Source: Lachnospiraceae bacterium UBA7143 (lineage in GTDB: Bacteria > Bacillota > Clostridia > Lachnospirales > Lachnospiraceae). From it: a stretch of DNA of 64,000 nucleotides. How positions within the stretch are numbered: the first letter of the stretch is position 1; every line of letters begins with the position of its first letter. The translations under genes and the position numbers were made by a program. The stretch lies in assembly GCA_002491905.1 (NCBI GenBank), contig DKWV01000026.1:1-64000 (forward strand), given 5' to 3'. Shown here one piece after another: positions 35,860-42,717 of this stretch. The notes below the pieces were generated by a model that did no database searches, had not been told where the DNA came from, and saw nothing but the letters and a program-made list of their open reading frames with translations.

Positions 35860-36792
35860 TTATGCCGCTTTCACAAGCTGGTACGCCCTGTCAATCAGGG
35901 GGTTGCCGTCTACCGTGCGGGCAAACAGGTTCTCATTATAATTTGCCGTCCTCCTTAACGGGCTGCTGTGTGTGGCAAAATCCGACACCGCGTTGATAAA
36001 CCGGTACGCGTTGTTCCCCACTTTCTGCAGGTCGGGCGCATCATAATACCGCCGCTCCATGTCCCGGCGCAGTTTCAGGATATTCTTGCTCTGGACAGAT
36101 GCCGCCTCACCCTCCATCGGCAGAAGCAGTTCTATATATTCCTTCACCTGTGCATCCGTCACCTTCTGCCTGCGTAGCTGCTCAAACTCGATACCGAGGC
36201 TGTCCATGTACTGCTCCGCCATAAAGAGCGTATCCTTCGCTTCCTGTATCTTGTCATGGATGTTGCCTGTATGGATCATAGAAAAACTGCGCTTTGCGGT
36301 ATCCAGCGCAAGGTTGAGCGTGTTATTGCAGACAACCCTTACTGGAGTAACAGCCACTTTTACAGAACCGGAACCATCATGGGTGTTGGAGAATACCAGA
36401 TAGGGGCTGATCCGCTCCCCCGCAATGATATATTCCCTCGGAAGCCTTGCAAGGAGCCAGACTTTCTTCCCCTCCTGCAGTGATCCGGCTGTCTCATAAC
36501 GGACGCCTTTCCCAAGCAGTTCATCGGTAAAGCTGAACGCATCCGTATTCTGCACCACCTTATAGCGGTCGGATACCACGCCAAGCACCTTCCGATCGGA
36601 ACTGCGCACATTTGCCTTATACCCTTTCACCATCTCGTTGTAGCCCGTATATACAGGCTCCTGCACCACCTTCCAGTCCAGCCCCGCAAGCCGGAGCGCC
36701 TCTGCGGATGTGGGTGCCTCCATAACAATCGTACCTAAACCATGCCACGGTTTCTCCCTAACGGAGAACATTGTTTCGACATTTGCTGCCAT
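35860..36792 (-). CDS. DUF932 phage/plasmid-like protein
   Basis: About 310 residues. This is the well-spread DUF932 (TIGR03299) family of plasmids and phages, of unknown molecular role. The hallmark start MAANVETMFSVREKPWHGLG is followed by DRYKVVQNTDAFSF and VVCNNTLNLAL. GGAGATGATTTT is the ribosome site at 36792; a longer in-frame start is unlikely. The next minus-strand gene downstream is the YqaJ nuclease, 223 bp away. The family often accompanies recombination or replication genes. Confidence 0.9.
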   Translation of the reverse strand: MAANVETMFSVREKPWHGLGTIVMEAPTSAEALRLAGLDWKVVQEPVYTGYNEMVKGYKANVRSSDRKVLGVVSDRYKVVQNTDAFSFTDELLGKGVRYETAGSLQEGKKVWLLARLPREYIIAGERISPYLVFSNTHDGSGSVKVAVTPVRVVCNNTLNLALDTAKRSFSMIHTGNIHDKIQEAKDTLFMAEQYMDSLGIEFEQLRRQKVTDAQVKEYIELLLPMEGEAASVQSKNILKLRRDMERRYYDAPDLQKVGNNAYRFINAVSDFATHSSPLRRTANYNENLFARTVDGNPLIDRAYQLVKAA

Positions 36793-36883
36793 AAAATCAT
36801 CTCCTTTTTCATTTGATCGTTGTACTCCTTTTCCTGTTCCCGGGAAAAGAATCGGGAGCCTTCCATACGGAAAACTCCCTGCC

Positions 36884-37000
36884 CTAATCTTCGTACTCGT
36901 CCGTGCAGTCCAGCACACTGCTTGCCTGGATCGCTTTCGTCACCATGACCAATGCTGTTAATACCACCAGCACGACCTCAAGCGTTTTCTCCTTGGACAA
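36884..37000 (-). CDS. Small single-span membrane protein (38 aa)
   Basis: Starts with TTG at 37000 with GCGGGGTG 7 nt upstream. The 38 residues are LSKEKTLEVVLVVLTALVMV and then TKAIQASSVLDCTDEYED: a Lys-flanked hydrophobic helix and an acidic tail. The composition is that of a genuine membrane peptide, but there is no homologue I recognise; it may be a small regulator or a toxin-like peptide. Confidence 0.5.
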   Translation of the reverse strand: MSKEKTLEVVLVVLTALVMVTKAIQASSVLDCTDEYED

Positions 37001-37027
37001 TGTGATTCACCCCGCTTTCTTTTTATT

Positions 37028-37063
37028 CTATAACAAGAATATATCGTTGAAGCGGCGTATCAT
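37028..37063 (-). CDS. 11-codon mini ORF with a very strong ribosome site
   Basis: GGAAGGAGGT lies 7 nt before an ATG that opens MIRRFNDIFLL and a TAG. The ribosome site directly abuts the rtcB1 stop. It may be a leader peptide for the 38-residue membrane protein that follows 27 nt later, or a translational coupling device. Confidence 0.4.
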   Translation of the reverse strand: MIRRFNDIFLL

Positions 37064-37079
37064 ACGGTGTACCTCCTTC

Positions 37080-38312
37080 CTATCCTTTGATCACTCCAAC
37101 TGTATGCAGTTTTCTGACGATCTCCACCATATCCTTCTGCTGGGCCATCACTTCATCAATGTCCTTATAGGCAAACCTGCACTCTTCCGCCACATCATTC
37201 TTTTTCCGCTTTCCAAGGATAACGCCCTGCTTTTTCAGATCCACTATGACCTGCTCCGTTGTAAATTTCTCCATAGCAGCCGTTCTGGAATGTCTTCTTC
37301 CGGCGCCGTGGGATGACGTATCAAAAGATTCCGCATTTCCTTTCCCTACGACCACATAGCTGTAGGAGCCCATCGCGCCGGGGATGACAGCCTTTTCACC
37401 GGCCCTTACTCTGGTAGCGCCCTTCCTGTGTACCCATACTTCTTCCCCATAATGCTCCTCCAGAGATGCGTAATTGTGATGGCAGTTAATGTCATCCGTA
37501 TACTCCACCCTGTAACCCGTAAATTTTTCGACCTTTGCCTTTACTGCATGTTTGGCAGCTTCCATCATTTTTGCCCTGTTTTCATAGGCATAATCCATAG
37601 CAAGCCCCATCCAGTCCAGATACTGCCGCCCTTCGTCTGTATCCGTTGGAAGGTAATCCAGCCTGTATTCTTCCGGGATCGCACTTCCCCACTTCGCGGC
37701 ATTTTCCCTCGCCACGGCATTAAAATGCTCGCATATACAAGCTCCCAGATGCCGGCTCCCGGAATGGATCATAATACAAAGATAACCTTCCTCATCCTCC
37801 TGCAGCTCTATGAAATGATTGCCGCCGCCGAGCGTGCCGATCTGACAGTACCCGTCTTCTATAACCTCCATCAGCTCCGTATCTTTCCAGTCCAAAAAGC
37901 CGCTATCTTTAGCGGCATCGAGTGTCCTGCACGGCTGCGGTTTTTGATACTTCGTCCTCCCTACCGGGATCTCCCGCATCAAGTCTCCAATAACGGACTG
38001 GGTGATCGTACCATTCCCTGTTTGGATCTCCCGGATATCCGCTACTTTTACGTTGGTGGCCGTGAAAACCATTCCGCACCCGATGTCTGTTCCTACCGCA
38101 TTGGGAATGACCACATCCTTTGCCGCAAAGACGCCGCCTATGGGCATCCCTTTCCCTGCATGGGTGTCCGGCATGAGGCATACCCACTTATATACAAACG
38201 GGAGCTGTGACAGATGATATGCCTGCTCCAGACACTTATCCTCAAGACAGTCCATATCGTTCAGCCATACCTTTATGGGATGGCCGGTGTTCTCATTCAT
38301 GATCTCAAACAT
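37080..38312 (-). CDS. rtcB: RtcB-family RNA ligase (first copy)
   Basis: 410 residues. RtcB joins RNA 2',3'-cyclic phosphate (or 3'-phosphate) ends to 5'-OH ends using GTP and Mn2+. Motifs seen: VGTDIGCGMVFTA (metal-binding Asp and Cys), GTLGGGNHFIEL, NCHHNYASLEEHYG, and the guanylylated His in SSHGAGRRHSR. It is longer than, and only distantly similar to, the second RtcB at 45518. The small zinc-ribbon gene ends 22 bp upstream on the same strand and is likely co-transcribed. No archease or RtcA/RtcR gene is nearby. Confidence 0.94.
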   Translation of the reverse strand: MFEIMNENTGHPIKVWLNDMDCLEDKCLEQAYHLSQLPFVYKWVCLMPDTHAGKGMPIGGVFAAKDVVIPNAVGTDIGCGMVFTATNVKVADIREIQTGNGTITQSVIGDLMREIPVGRTKYQKPQPCRTLDAAKDSGFLDWKDTELMEVIEDGYCQIGTLGGGNHFIELQEDEEGYLCIMIHSGSRHLGACICEHFNAVARENAAKWGSAIPEEYRLDYLPTDTDEGRQYLDWMGLAMDYAYENRAKMMEAAKHAVKAKVEKFTGYRVEYTDDINCHHNYASLEEHYGEEVWVHRKGATRVRAGEKAVIPGAMGSYSYVVVGKGNAESFDTSSHGAGRRHSRTAAMEKFTTEQVIVDLKKQGVILGKRKKNDVAEECRFAYKDIDEVMAQQKDMVEIVRKLHTVGVIKG

Positions 38313-38333
38313 GATCTGTTCCCTCCTGTAGAT

Positions 38334-38501
38334 TTATTCATCCCTGTTTTTATGAGACTTTCCCTGCTGCTGCACTTTCTGGAACCATTCATAAGAACTG
38401 TAACCGTTCTGCTTACACTGCGGGCAAGGGTTGGTTACAGTCTGTATCAGTCCCAATGTATAAGGGCAATCAGGACACGGTTTTTTCTTTAAATCAAGCA
38501 A
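38334..38501 (-). CDS. Small zinc-ribbon protein encoded with rtcB
   Basis: Starts with TTG at 38501, 8 nt after AGGAGGAAA. The 55 residues contain two CxxC knuckles, CPDC (9-12) and CPQC (26-29), 13 residues apart, followed by a basic, Gln-rich tail (WFQKVQQQGKSHKNRDE). This is a typical four-Cys zinc ribbon that could bind nucleic acid or a partner protein. The gene ends 22 bp before rtcB, so an accessory role for that ligase is plausible. Family not recognised. Confidence 0.7.
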   Translation of the reverse strand: MLDLKKKPCPDCPYTLGLIQTVTNPCPQCKQNGYSSYEWFQKVQQQGKSHKNRDE

Positions 38502-38522
38502 TTCTCTTTCCTCCTGTGAAAT

Positions 38523-38557
38523 GAAACAAATAAACGCTCCCCCTTAGAGAAGCGCTT
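38523..38557 (-). terminator. Terminator or attenuator before the zinc-ribbon/rtcB operon
   Basis: AAGCGCTTCTC (38547-38557) pairs with 38532-38542 (11 bp, with G-U pairs) around TAAG; ATTTGTTTC follows on the minus strand. An 11-codon frame, MLHLTYKKALL, with AAAGGA in front ends inside the hairpin, so it could be an attenuator. It could also just end the membrane protein gene at 38687. Confidence 0.55.
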
Positions 38558-38686
38558 TCTTATACGTTAAATGGAGCATAAAACTCAAAATTCCTTTACG
38601 CTCTTCTTTATTTTATGTACTGCCCGAATCATTAATCCCTAAATTTCCGAACATACGCTGATCTGTAATGTAAATACATTAACCGT

Positions 38687-39133
38687 CTAAAAGAAATTTC
38701 TCAAGAATTTAATCAGCTTCTTATACTTCAATAACATAATTACTATAGATAGGGGCAGCAAAACCGCACCGATCTGTAACCCGAAGATGATTATACTATG
38801 TACTTCCATAAATGGACTGATGCCCAAATAACAATCTTCCTTAAAAATGAATGATGCAAGCAGTTTCAAGATCAGACATACAATGCCCGTATAAAAGAGT
38901 ACACTGATTACACGTTCCATTTTTTCACCAGTAAAATATGTGATGTGGTGCAATATAATATATTCTATTCCCACCAGCATCACCGTACAACAGGCAAAAT
39001 TGCTTAACTCTCCCCAAAATATCAAACTAAGGATATGTAACGCGATCCCAAAGAGTAGAAAGATCATACCTATTTTAAAAAAGAAGCTAAATTTCTTTGG
39101 TTCCTTTTGTTCCTTTTGATAGGTTACCGCCAT
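38687..39133 (-). CDS. Four-helix membrane protein of unknown function
   Basis: 148 residues. After a basic start there are four predicted membrane helices: FFFKIGMIFLLFGIALHILS, a central Cys-containing pair, and IIIFGLQIGAVLLPLSIVIM, ending in a basic tail (KYKKLIKFLRNFF). No family is recognised and no catalytic residues are visible. It is the last of a run of small genes reading away from the XRE operator region. Confidence 0.65.
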   Translation of the reverse strand: MAVTYQKEQKEPKKFSFFFKIGMIFLLFGIALHILSLIFWGELSNFACCTVMLVGIEYIILHHITYFTGEKMERVISVLFYTGIVCLILKLLASFIFKEDCYLGISPFMEVHSIIIFGLQIGAVLLPLSIVIMLLKYKKLIKFLRNFF

Positions 39134-39166
39134 AATAATCTTACCCCGCTATAATATGATCTCTAT

Positions 39167-39490
39167 CTATCCTTCATATCCTTTTGGATATTTGATATCC
39201 ATGAGCGGGCGGTCACCCGGTCTGGTTATTTTTACACGCATGATATCCTTATGGCACTCCATGAGCTGATCCCTGATTGTTTCAAGTTCATTCAAGCTCT
39301 GTGTCACAATATATTTTGTACTTCCCACATTAATAAGTTCTATATACCAATTCACCATCTCCAGTTTGCTAATACAATAGCTGGATATCATCTGCTTATC
39401 ATTATAATCCCTGATGGCTTCCGTCTCAATCTGGATGTATGCCACAGTATCATATGAAATCCTTTTCAGTTTTTTAGGTCTGTTAAACAT
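39167..39490 (-). CDS. Hypothetical protein
   Basis: About 107 residues, beginning MFNRPKKLKRISYDTVAYIQ, with a likely alpha/beta fold and a C-terminal GDRPLMDIKYPKGYEG. GGAGGGAAAAGTA precedes the ATG at 39490; the in-frame codons upstream lie over that ribosome site. No family is recognised. It is part of the small-gene run under the promoter at 40185. Confidence 0.65.
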   Translation of the reverse strand: MFNRPKKLKRISYDTVAYIQIETEAIRDYNDKQMISSYCISKLEMVNWYIELINVGSTKYIVTQSLNELETIRDQLMECHKDIMRVKITRPGDRPLMDIKYPKGYEG

Positions 39491-39574
39491 TACTTTTCCC
39501 TCCAAAATATAATTCTTTCTATCATAAAGAGTTTATTCCCAGAAATCATCGTCCCTTCAGTATACTCATCCAGT

Positions 39575-39847
39575 TTATTTCTTATTATGATTCATTTCAT
39601 ACTGCTCCTGTTTCATCCGCCTCATTTCAGCCTCCATCATACGTTTTTCTTTGCTCATCTGCATCATTTCAGACTGCATTTGCATTGTCTCTGCTTTCAT
39701 TCTTATCTCCTCGGCCGGCTTTGAAAATCTTTTCTCAATTTCCTCATCCGTCATTCTATCAATTTGCTTTGCATGCTGATTTCCCACTGCAATCATAAAA
39801 TCTTCTGTTCCATTAAAGATTTTTTCCAAGGCATTAAAAAATCCCAT
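39575..39847 (-). CDS. Met-rich coiled-coil protein
   Basis: 90 residues. The second half is a long helix rich in Met, Glu and Lys (MKAETMQMQSEMMQMSKEKR). AAGGAG precedes the ATG. No family is recognised; the helix suggests an oligomerising or protein-binding role. Confidence 0.6.
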   Translation of the reverse strand: MGFFNALEKIFNGTEDFMIAVGNQHAKQIDRMTDEEIEKRFSKPAEEIRMKAETMQMQSEMMQMSKEKRMMEAEMRRMKQEQYEMNHNKK

Positions 39848-39916
39848 GTGTATACTCCTTTACACAATAGTGTCTTTAGGATAGCTTGTCTGTATAACAG
39901 ACAAGCTATCCTATTA

Positions 39917-40102
39917 TTATCTATATCGTATCCACTCAAATTGATGTCTTCCTGTTGGTGATTCAGGACAAACATGAGAAATGCTCGTACTTATAAATTC
40001 GGGTCTGACCATCGGTTGAAATTCACTATCTGACCTAGTACCAGTATGCATATCCCTTGTGCCACAACATTTGCATACAACCATCCAATATGAACTTGCC
40101 AT
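39917..40102 (-). CDS. Small cysteine-containing protein, possible zinc finger
   Basis: 61 residues starting MASSYWMVVCKCCGTRDMHT, with CKCC near residue 10, GTRDMHTG and a single later Cys (VCPESPTG). AAGGAGGAAAGTT precedes the ATG at 40102. First gene after the promoter/operator region facing the XRE regulator. No family is recognised. Confidence 0.6.
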   Translation of the reverse strand: MASSYWMVVCKCCGTRDMHTGTRSDSEFQPMVRPEFISTSISHVCPESPTGRHQFEWIRYR

Positions 40103-40164
40103 AACTTTCCTCCTTATTATTTTTCTGATATTCATAATTTTAGTAGTGCAAACGCCTATAATAG

Positions 40165-40214
40165 CTCATCCGCCTATGCAATCTATTTTAGCATGACTCA
40201 TTCGCCTATACAAT
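40165..40214. promoter_or_regulatory. Operator repeats between XRE regulator and divergent genes
   Basis: Two 18-bp direct repeats, CTCATYCGCCTATRCAAT (40165-40182 and 40197-40214, two mismatches, 32 bp apart), and a third CGCCTAT at 40153. They cover the -35 box and the start region of the minus-strand promoter, as expected for repression by the adjacent XRE protein. Confidence 0.65.
40185..40213 (-). promoter_or_regulatory. Promoter of the small-gene operon
   Basis: Minus strand TTGTAT (40208-40213), 17-bp spacer, TAAAAT (40185-40190), 83 bp before the start at 40102 and embedded in the operator repeats. Confidence 0.65.
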
Positions 40215-40259
40215 AATAATATTAAATTTTCGACAACTTTTTAGAATGAGGTAAACAGA

Positions 40260-40607
40260 ATGGATTATGTATTATTAGGACAGAAGATCCGTGCGGCCCG
40301 CATAGCAGCCGGATTATCACAGGAGCAGTTGGCTGAAATGGTCGGTCTTACCAGCCAGCATATCTCCCATACGGAAGTTGCTTCTACCAAGATCAGCCTC
40401 CCTTCCCTCATTAAGATTGCCAATGCCCTGCATACCAGTGTTGACAGACTGCTATCCGACAGTATCCATGATTCCAAATCCTATCTGATGGATGATGTAC
40501 AGGCGGTCTTTTCTGACTGTGATCCCGATGAAATGTATGTCATGCTAGAAGCCGCAAATGCTGTGAAGAAGTCAATCCGGGTGCGGAAATTGAAGCGCAT
40601 AGACTAA
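40260..40607 (+). CDS. XRE-family transcriptional regulator
   Basis: 115 residues, the only clear plus-strand gene inside the element. The N-terminal helix-turn-helix is well conserved (GQKIRAARIAAGLSQEQLAE then LTSQHISHTEVASTKISLPS). The C-terminal half (DPDEMYVMLEAANAVKKSIR) may mediate dimers. It lies divergent to the small-gene operon, with three copies of CGCCTAT between them, so it probably represses that operon and itself. It converges on the LPD28 gene with only 4 bp between stops. Confidence 0.9.
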   Translation: MDYVLLGQKIRAARIAAGLSQEQLAEMVGLTSQHISHTEVASTKISLPSLIKIANALHTSVDRLLSDSIHDSKSYLMDDVQAVFSDCDPDEMYVMLEAANAVKKSIRVRKLKRID

Positions 40608-40611
40608 GCGG

Positions 40612-40890
40612 CTACCACAACCATTCAAAATCCCCGTCCTGCAGCCACAATACACTATCACCCCCAAGAGGCAGCGGCACATCACTGATCAGCGTCCCGA
40701 AGAAATTCACCATGATACCATGTCCTACTCTTACCGGATCACCCTGACCCTCATCATCATCGGCAACCTCATACTGGTATCGCGCTTTTGGCACGGTATT
40801 CCTGTCTATACGCATATCGCTGAAATCACATGGGATACCACATACACTGACTTTCTGAAACTTCTCTGTCCTATAATCAAGCCTCATCAT
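40612..40890 (-). CDS. LPD28-like domain protein
   Basis: 92 residues. The core VRVGHGIMVNFFGTLISDVP followed by LPLGGDSVLWLQDGDFEWL resembles LPD28, one of the large polyvalent protein-associated domains found on phages and conjugative elements of gut bacteria. Here it stands alone. GGGAGGGATTTT precedes a double ATG. Function unknown. Confidence 0.65.
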   Translation of the reverse strand: MMRLDYRTEKFQKVSVCGIPCDFSDMRIDRNTVPKARYQYEVADDDEGQGDPVRVGHGIMVNFFGTLISDVPLPLGGDSVLWLQDGDFEWLW

Positions 40891-40905
40891 AAAATCCCTC
40901 CCTTC

Positions 40906-41079
40906 TCATTTCTCATATACAGAACCGTCATCATATACCCTGTAAGTGATTGTATCACCGCCAACACGTCCAACAATCTCAACAAAATCCGGTGTAGGGA
41001 TAGTTTCCAAAATATAGTCCAGATGTTCCAGTGCCTTATCCTGGGCTTCCCTGACTCTTTCCTTTATATCTTTTGCCAT
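40906..41079 (-). CDS. Hypothetical small protein (possible membrane-anchored form)
   Basis: 57 residues from the ATG at 41079, which has GGAGGAAGAT in front: MAKDIKERVREAQDKALEHL followed by a beta-rich end. In frame upstream, without a clear ribosome site, the codons spell a hydrophobic helix (YGVIGFLCAITVWGFFIARP). A longer membrane-anchored product starting at a TTG or from an upstream ATG is therefore possible. No family is recognised. Confidence 0.5.
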   Translation of the reverse strand: MAKDIKERVREAQDKALEHLDYILETIPTPDFVEIVGRVGGDTITYRVYDDGSVYEK

Positions 41080-41366
41080 ATCTTCCTCCAAACTGCCCTC
41101 GTAACCTCCGGGACGGGCAATAAAAAATCCCCATACCGTTATGGCACAGAGAAATCCTATAACTCCATATGCAATACTTCCATCATGTAACAAGCCGGAT
41201 ATGTTGCATATCCGCCGCGAATGATTGCAGATATGCAACTTTTTCCCTTCCGTTTTCTGAAAAACACGGAATCTGCAACAGATTACTTGCACATGCTATC
41301 AAATCTGTAACATCTTCTCTACAAAGGCACGCGGACACCACCATATCCTACCATGCCCTCCTGCCT

Positions 41367-41387
41367 AAAAATCATGACCGTTGGTCA
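41367..41387 (-). terminator. Short terminator after parR
   Basis: TGACC and GGTCA (41375-41379, 41383-41387) form a 5-bp stem; TGATTTTTAGG follows on the minus strand. Weak stem, good T-tract. Confidence 0.5.
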
Positions 41388-41395
41388 GGTTTCAT

Positions 41396-41773
41396 TTAGC
41401 TGATAAAGTCAAGAACCCCGTTAAGCTCCTCCGGCAATTCCTCACAGACCTCCGGTAGCTCTGTTATGGTTGGTTCCGCTTCACCCTTCTTCACCGAAGC
41501 ACTCACGGCTCCTATCCCCGCCAGTAACGCGCCTACCAGCTTCATGCCCTGTGCCTGCATTTCTTCCCGTACTGCCGACAGCATCTGCTCATGGAACTCC
41601 TGCCTCCCGGTGATCTCCATTTTTATACGGAAATGTTCTTCCAATACCCTTTTGACATACAATGTCAATGATGCAGAACTTCCAGCCGCCTCCGCAAGTT
41701 TCAGATACAGGCTACTGTCTGCTTCATCCGCCATATTAAAACGGATAAATACAGACCTCTGCTTTCCCGCCAT
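41396..41773 (-). CDS. ParR-like partition adaptor
   Basis: 125 residues. The start RSVFIRFNMADEADSSLYLK followed by ASLTLYVKRVLEEHF fits a ribbon-helix-helix DNA-binding domain of the ParR/StbB type. The C-terminal half is acidic, as in ParR tails that contact ParM filaments. The start overlaps the parM stop by 1 nt. In type II partition, ParR binds centromere repeats and couples them to ParM. I see no clear centromere repeats next to the pair. Confidence 0.78.
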   Translation of the reverse strand: MAGKQRSVFIRFNMADEADSSLYLKLAEAAGSSASLTLYVKRVLEEHFRIKMEITGRQEFHEQMLSAVREEMQAQGMKLVGALLAGIGAVSASVKKGEAEPTITELPEVCEELPEELNGVLDFIS

Positions 41774-42699
41774 CAGCCCACCTTCTTCCCGATCATCTGC
41801 CCTGCAAGAAACTCATAACCTTTCGCATTGGCACACAGGTCACAGTCATAGGCCGTATGGCTCCGGTACTTTCCCGCATGGTCGCGGGCAATCAGCGCAC
41901 CGCCGCCCACATAGATGAGATTGGTGTAGTCCATGTCATAACCGCGCTCGGCAAGTTCCAGTTCCAACGAACCGATCTTCTCCCGCATCATCCCGTTTAT
42001 CAGTTCCACATATACAATGGGAAGGTGGCTCTCTTCTTTCAGCAGTACCTTCATCACCTCATGCTCCGGTATGTCCTTTCCCGTCTGCACCAACATGTCC
42101 CGCTGGATCTCTTTGATCCACTTGACCATCGCCTTTTCGATCGTGATAGACTTGCTCTCTACCGGGAACCCGTTCTGCACATAGACCACATCCGTTGTCT
42201 TGCTCCCGATATCCACGACCAGGTAATCTCCTTTCATATTTCCAAGCCGGGAAGCGATGGCGGAATAACACTGCGGGCAGACAATCACCTTGCTGATCGT
42301 CACAGAATAATCCTCCCCCTCATAGGAAAAATCCAATATATTCTGCCGATTGTAATAGTCAGTCAGCTTCAGCTTGTCCCTGCCATAGTTGGAAAAGGGA
42401 AGCCCCACCACAATCACAATCTCTGCCTTGCAAAGTCCTTCCCTGCGCAGTTCCATAGCAATACCCGCCATTGTGCGGAGCTTAGCCATATCATCCGATA
42501 CCTTATCTTCCGTGATCGCCGCTCTGCCTTCCCCAACTTTGAAATATTCCCCGTCATAGAGCAGGGAATGTTCTTTCAGTGTCGGCTCTGCGCTCCCCAG
42601 CACATGTACGCCGTTATCAAAGACAAAGTTTGCCGTCTTTCCTAACTGGTAGCCGTCATCGAAACCTATGATACATCTTCCATCATCCAGTCTGATCAT
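41773..42699 (-). CDS. parM: ParM-like actin-family partition ATPase
   Basis: 308 residues with actin-fold nucleotide-binding motifs: GFDDGYQLGKTA (phosphate 1), LVVDIGSKTTDVVYV (phosphate 2) and LIYVGGGALI (adenosine). It would polymerise to push plasmid copies apart. It is followed by the ParR-like gene and preceded, 18 bp upstream, by the DNA ligase gene. A partition system on an integrated element suggests that the excised form is a low-copy replicon. Confidence 0.9.
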   Translation of the reverse strand: MIRLDDGRCIIGFDDGYQLGKTANFVFDNGVHVLGSAEPTLKEHSLLYDGEYFKVGEGRAAITEDKVSDDMAKLRTMAGIAMELRREGLCKAEIVIVVGLPFSNYGRDKLKLTDYYNRQNILDFSYEGEDYSVTISKVIVCPQCYSAIASRLGNMKGDYLVVDIGSKTTDVVYVQNGFPVESKSITIEKAMVKWIKEIQRDMLVQTGKDIPEHEVMKVLLKEESHLPIVYVELINGMMREKIGSLELELAERGYDMDYTNLIYVGGGALIARDHAGKYRSHTAYDCDLCANAKGYEFLAGQMIGKKVG

Positions 42700-42717
42700 C
42701 TTTTGTTCTCCCTCCTG

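Noticed and set aside
36059..38217. Several plus-strand frames opposite DUF932 and rtcB
   Set aside because: All are antisense shadows; the minus-strand genes have family motifs and ribosome sites.
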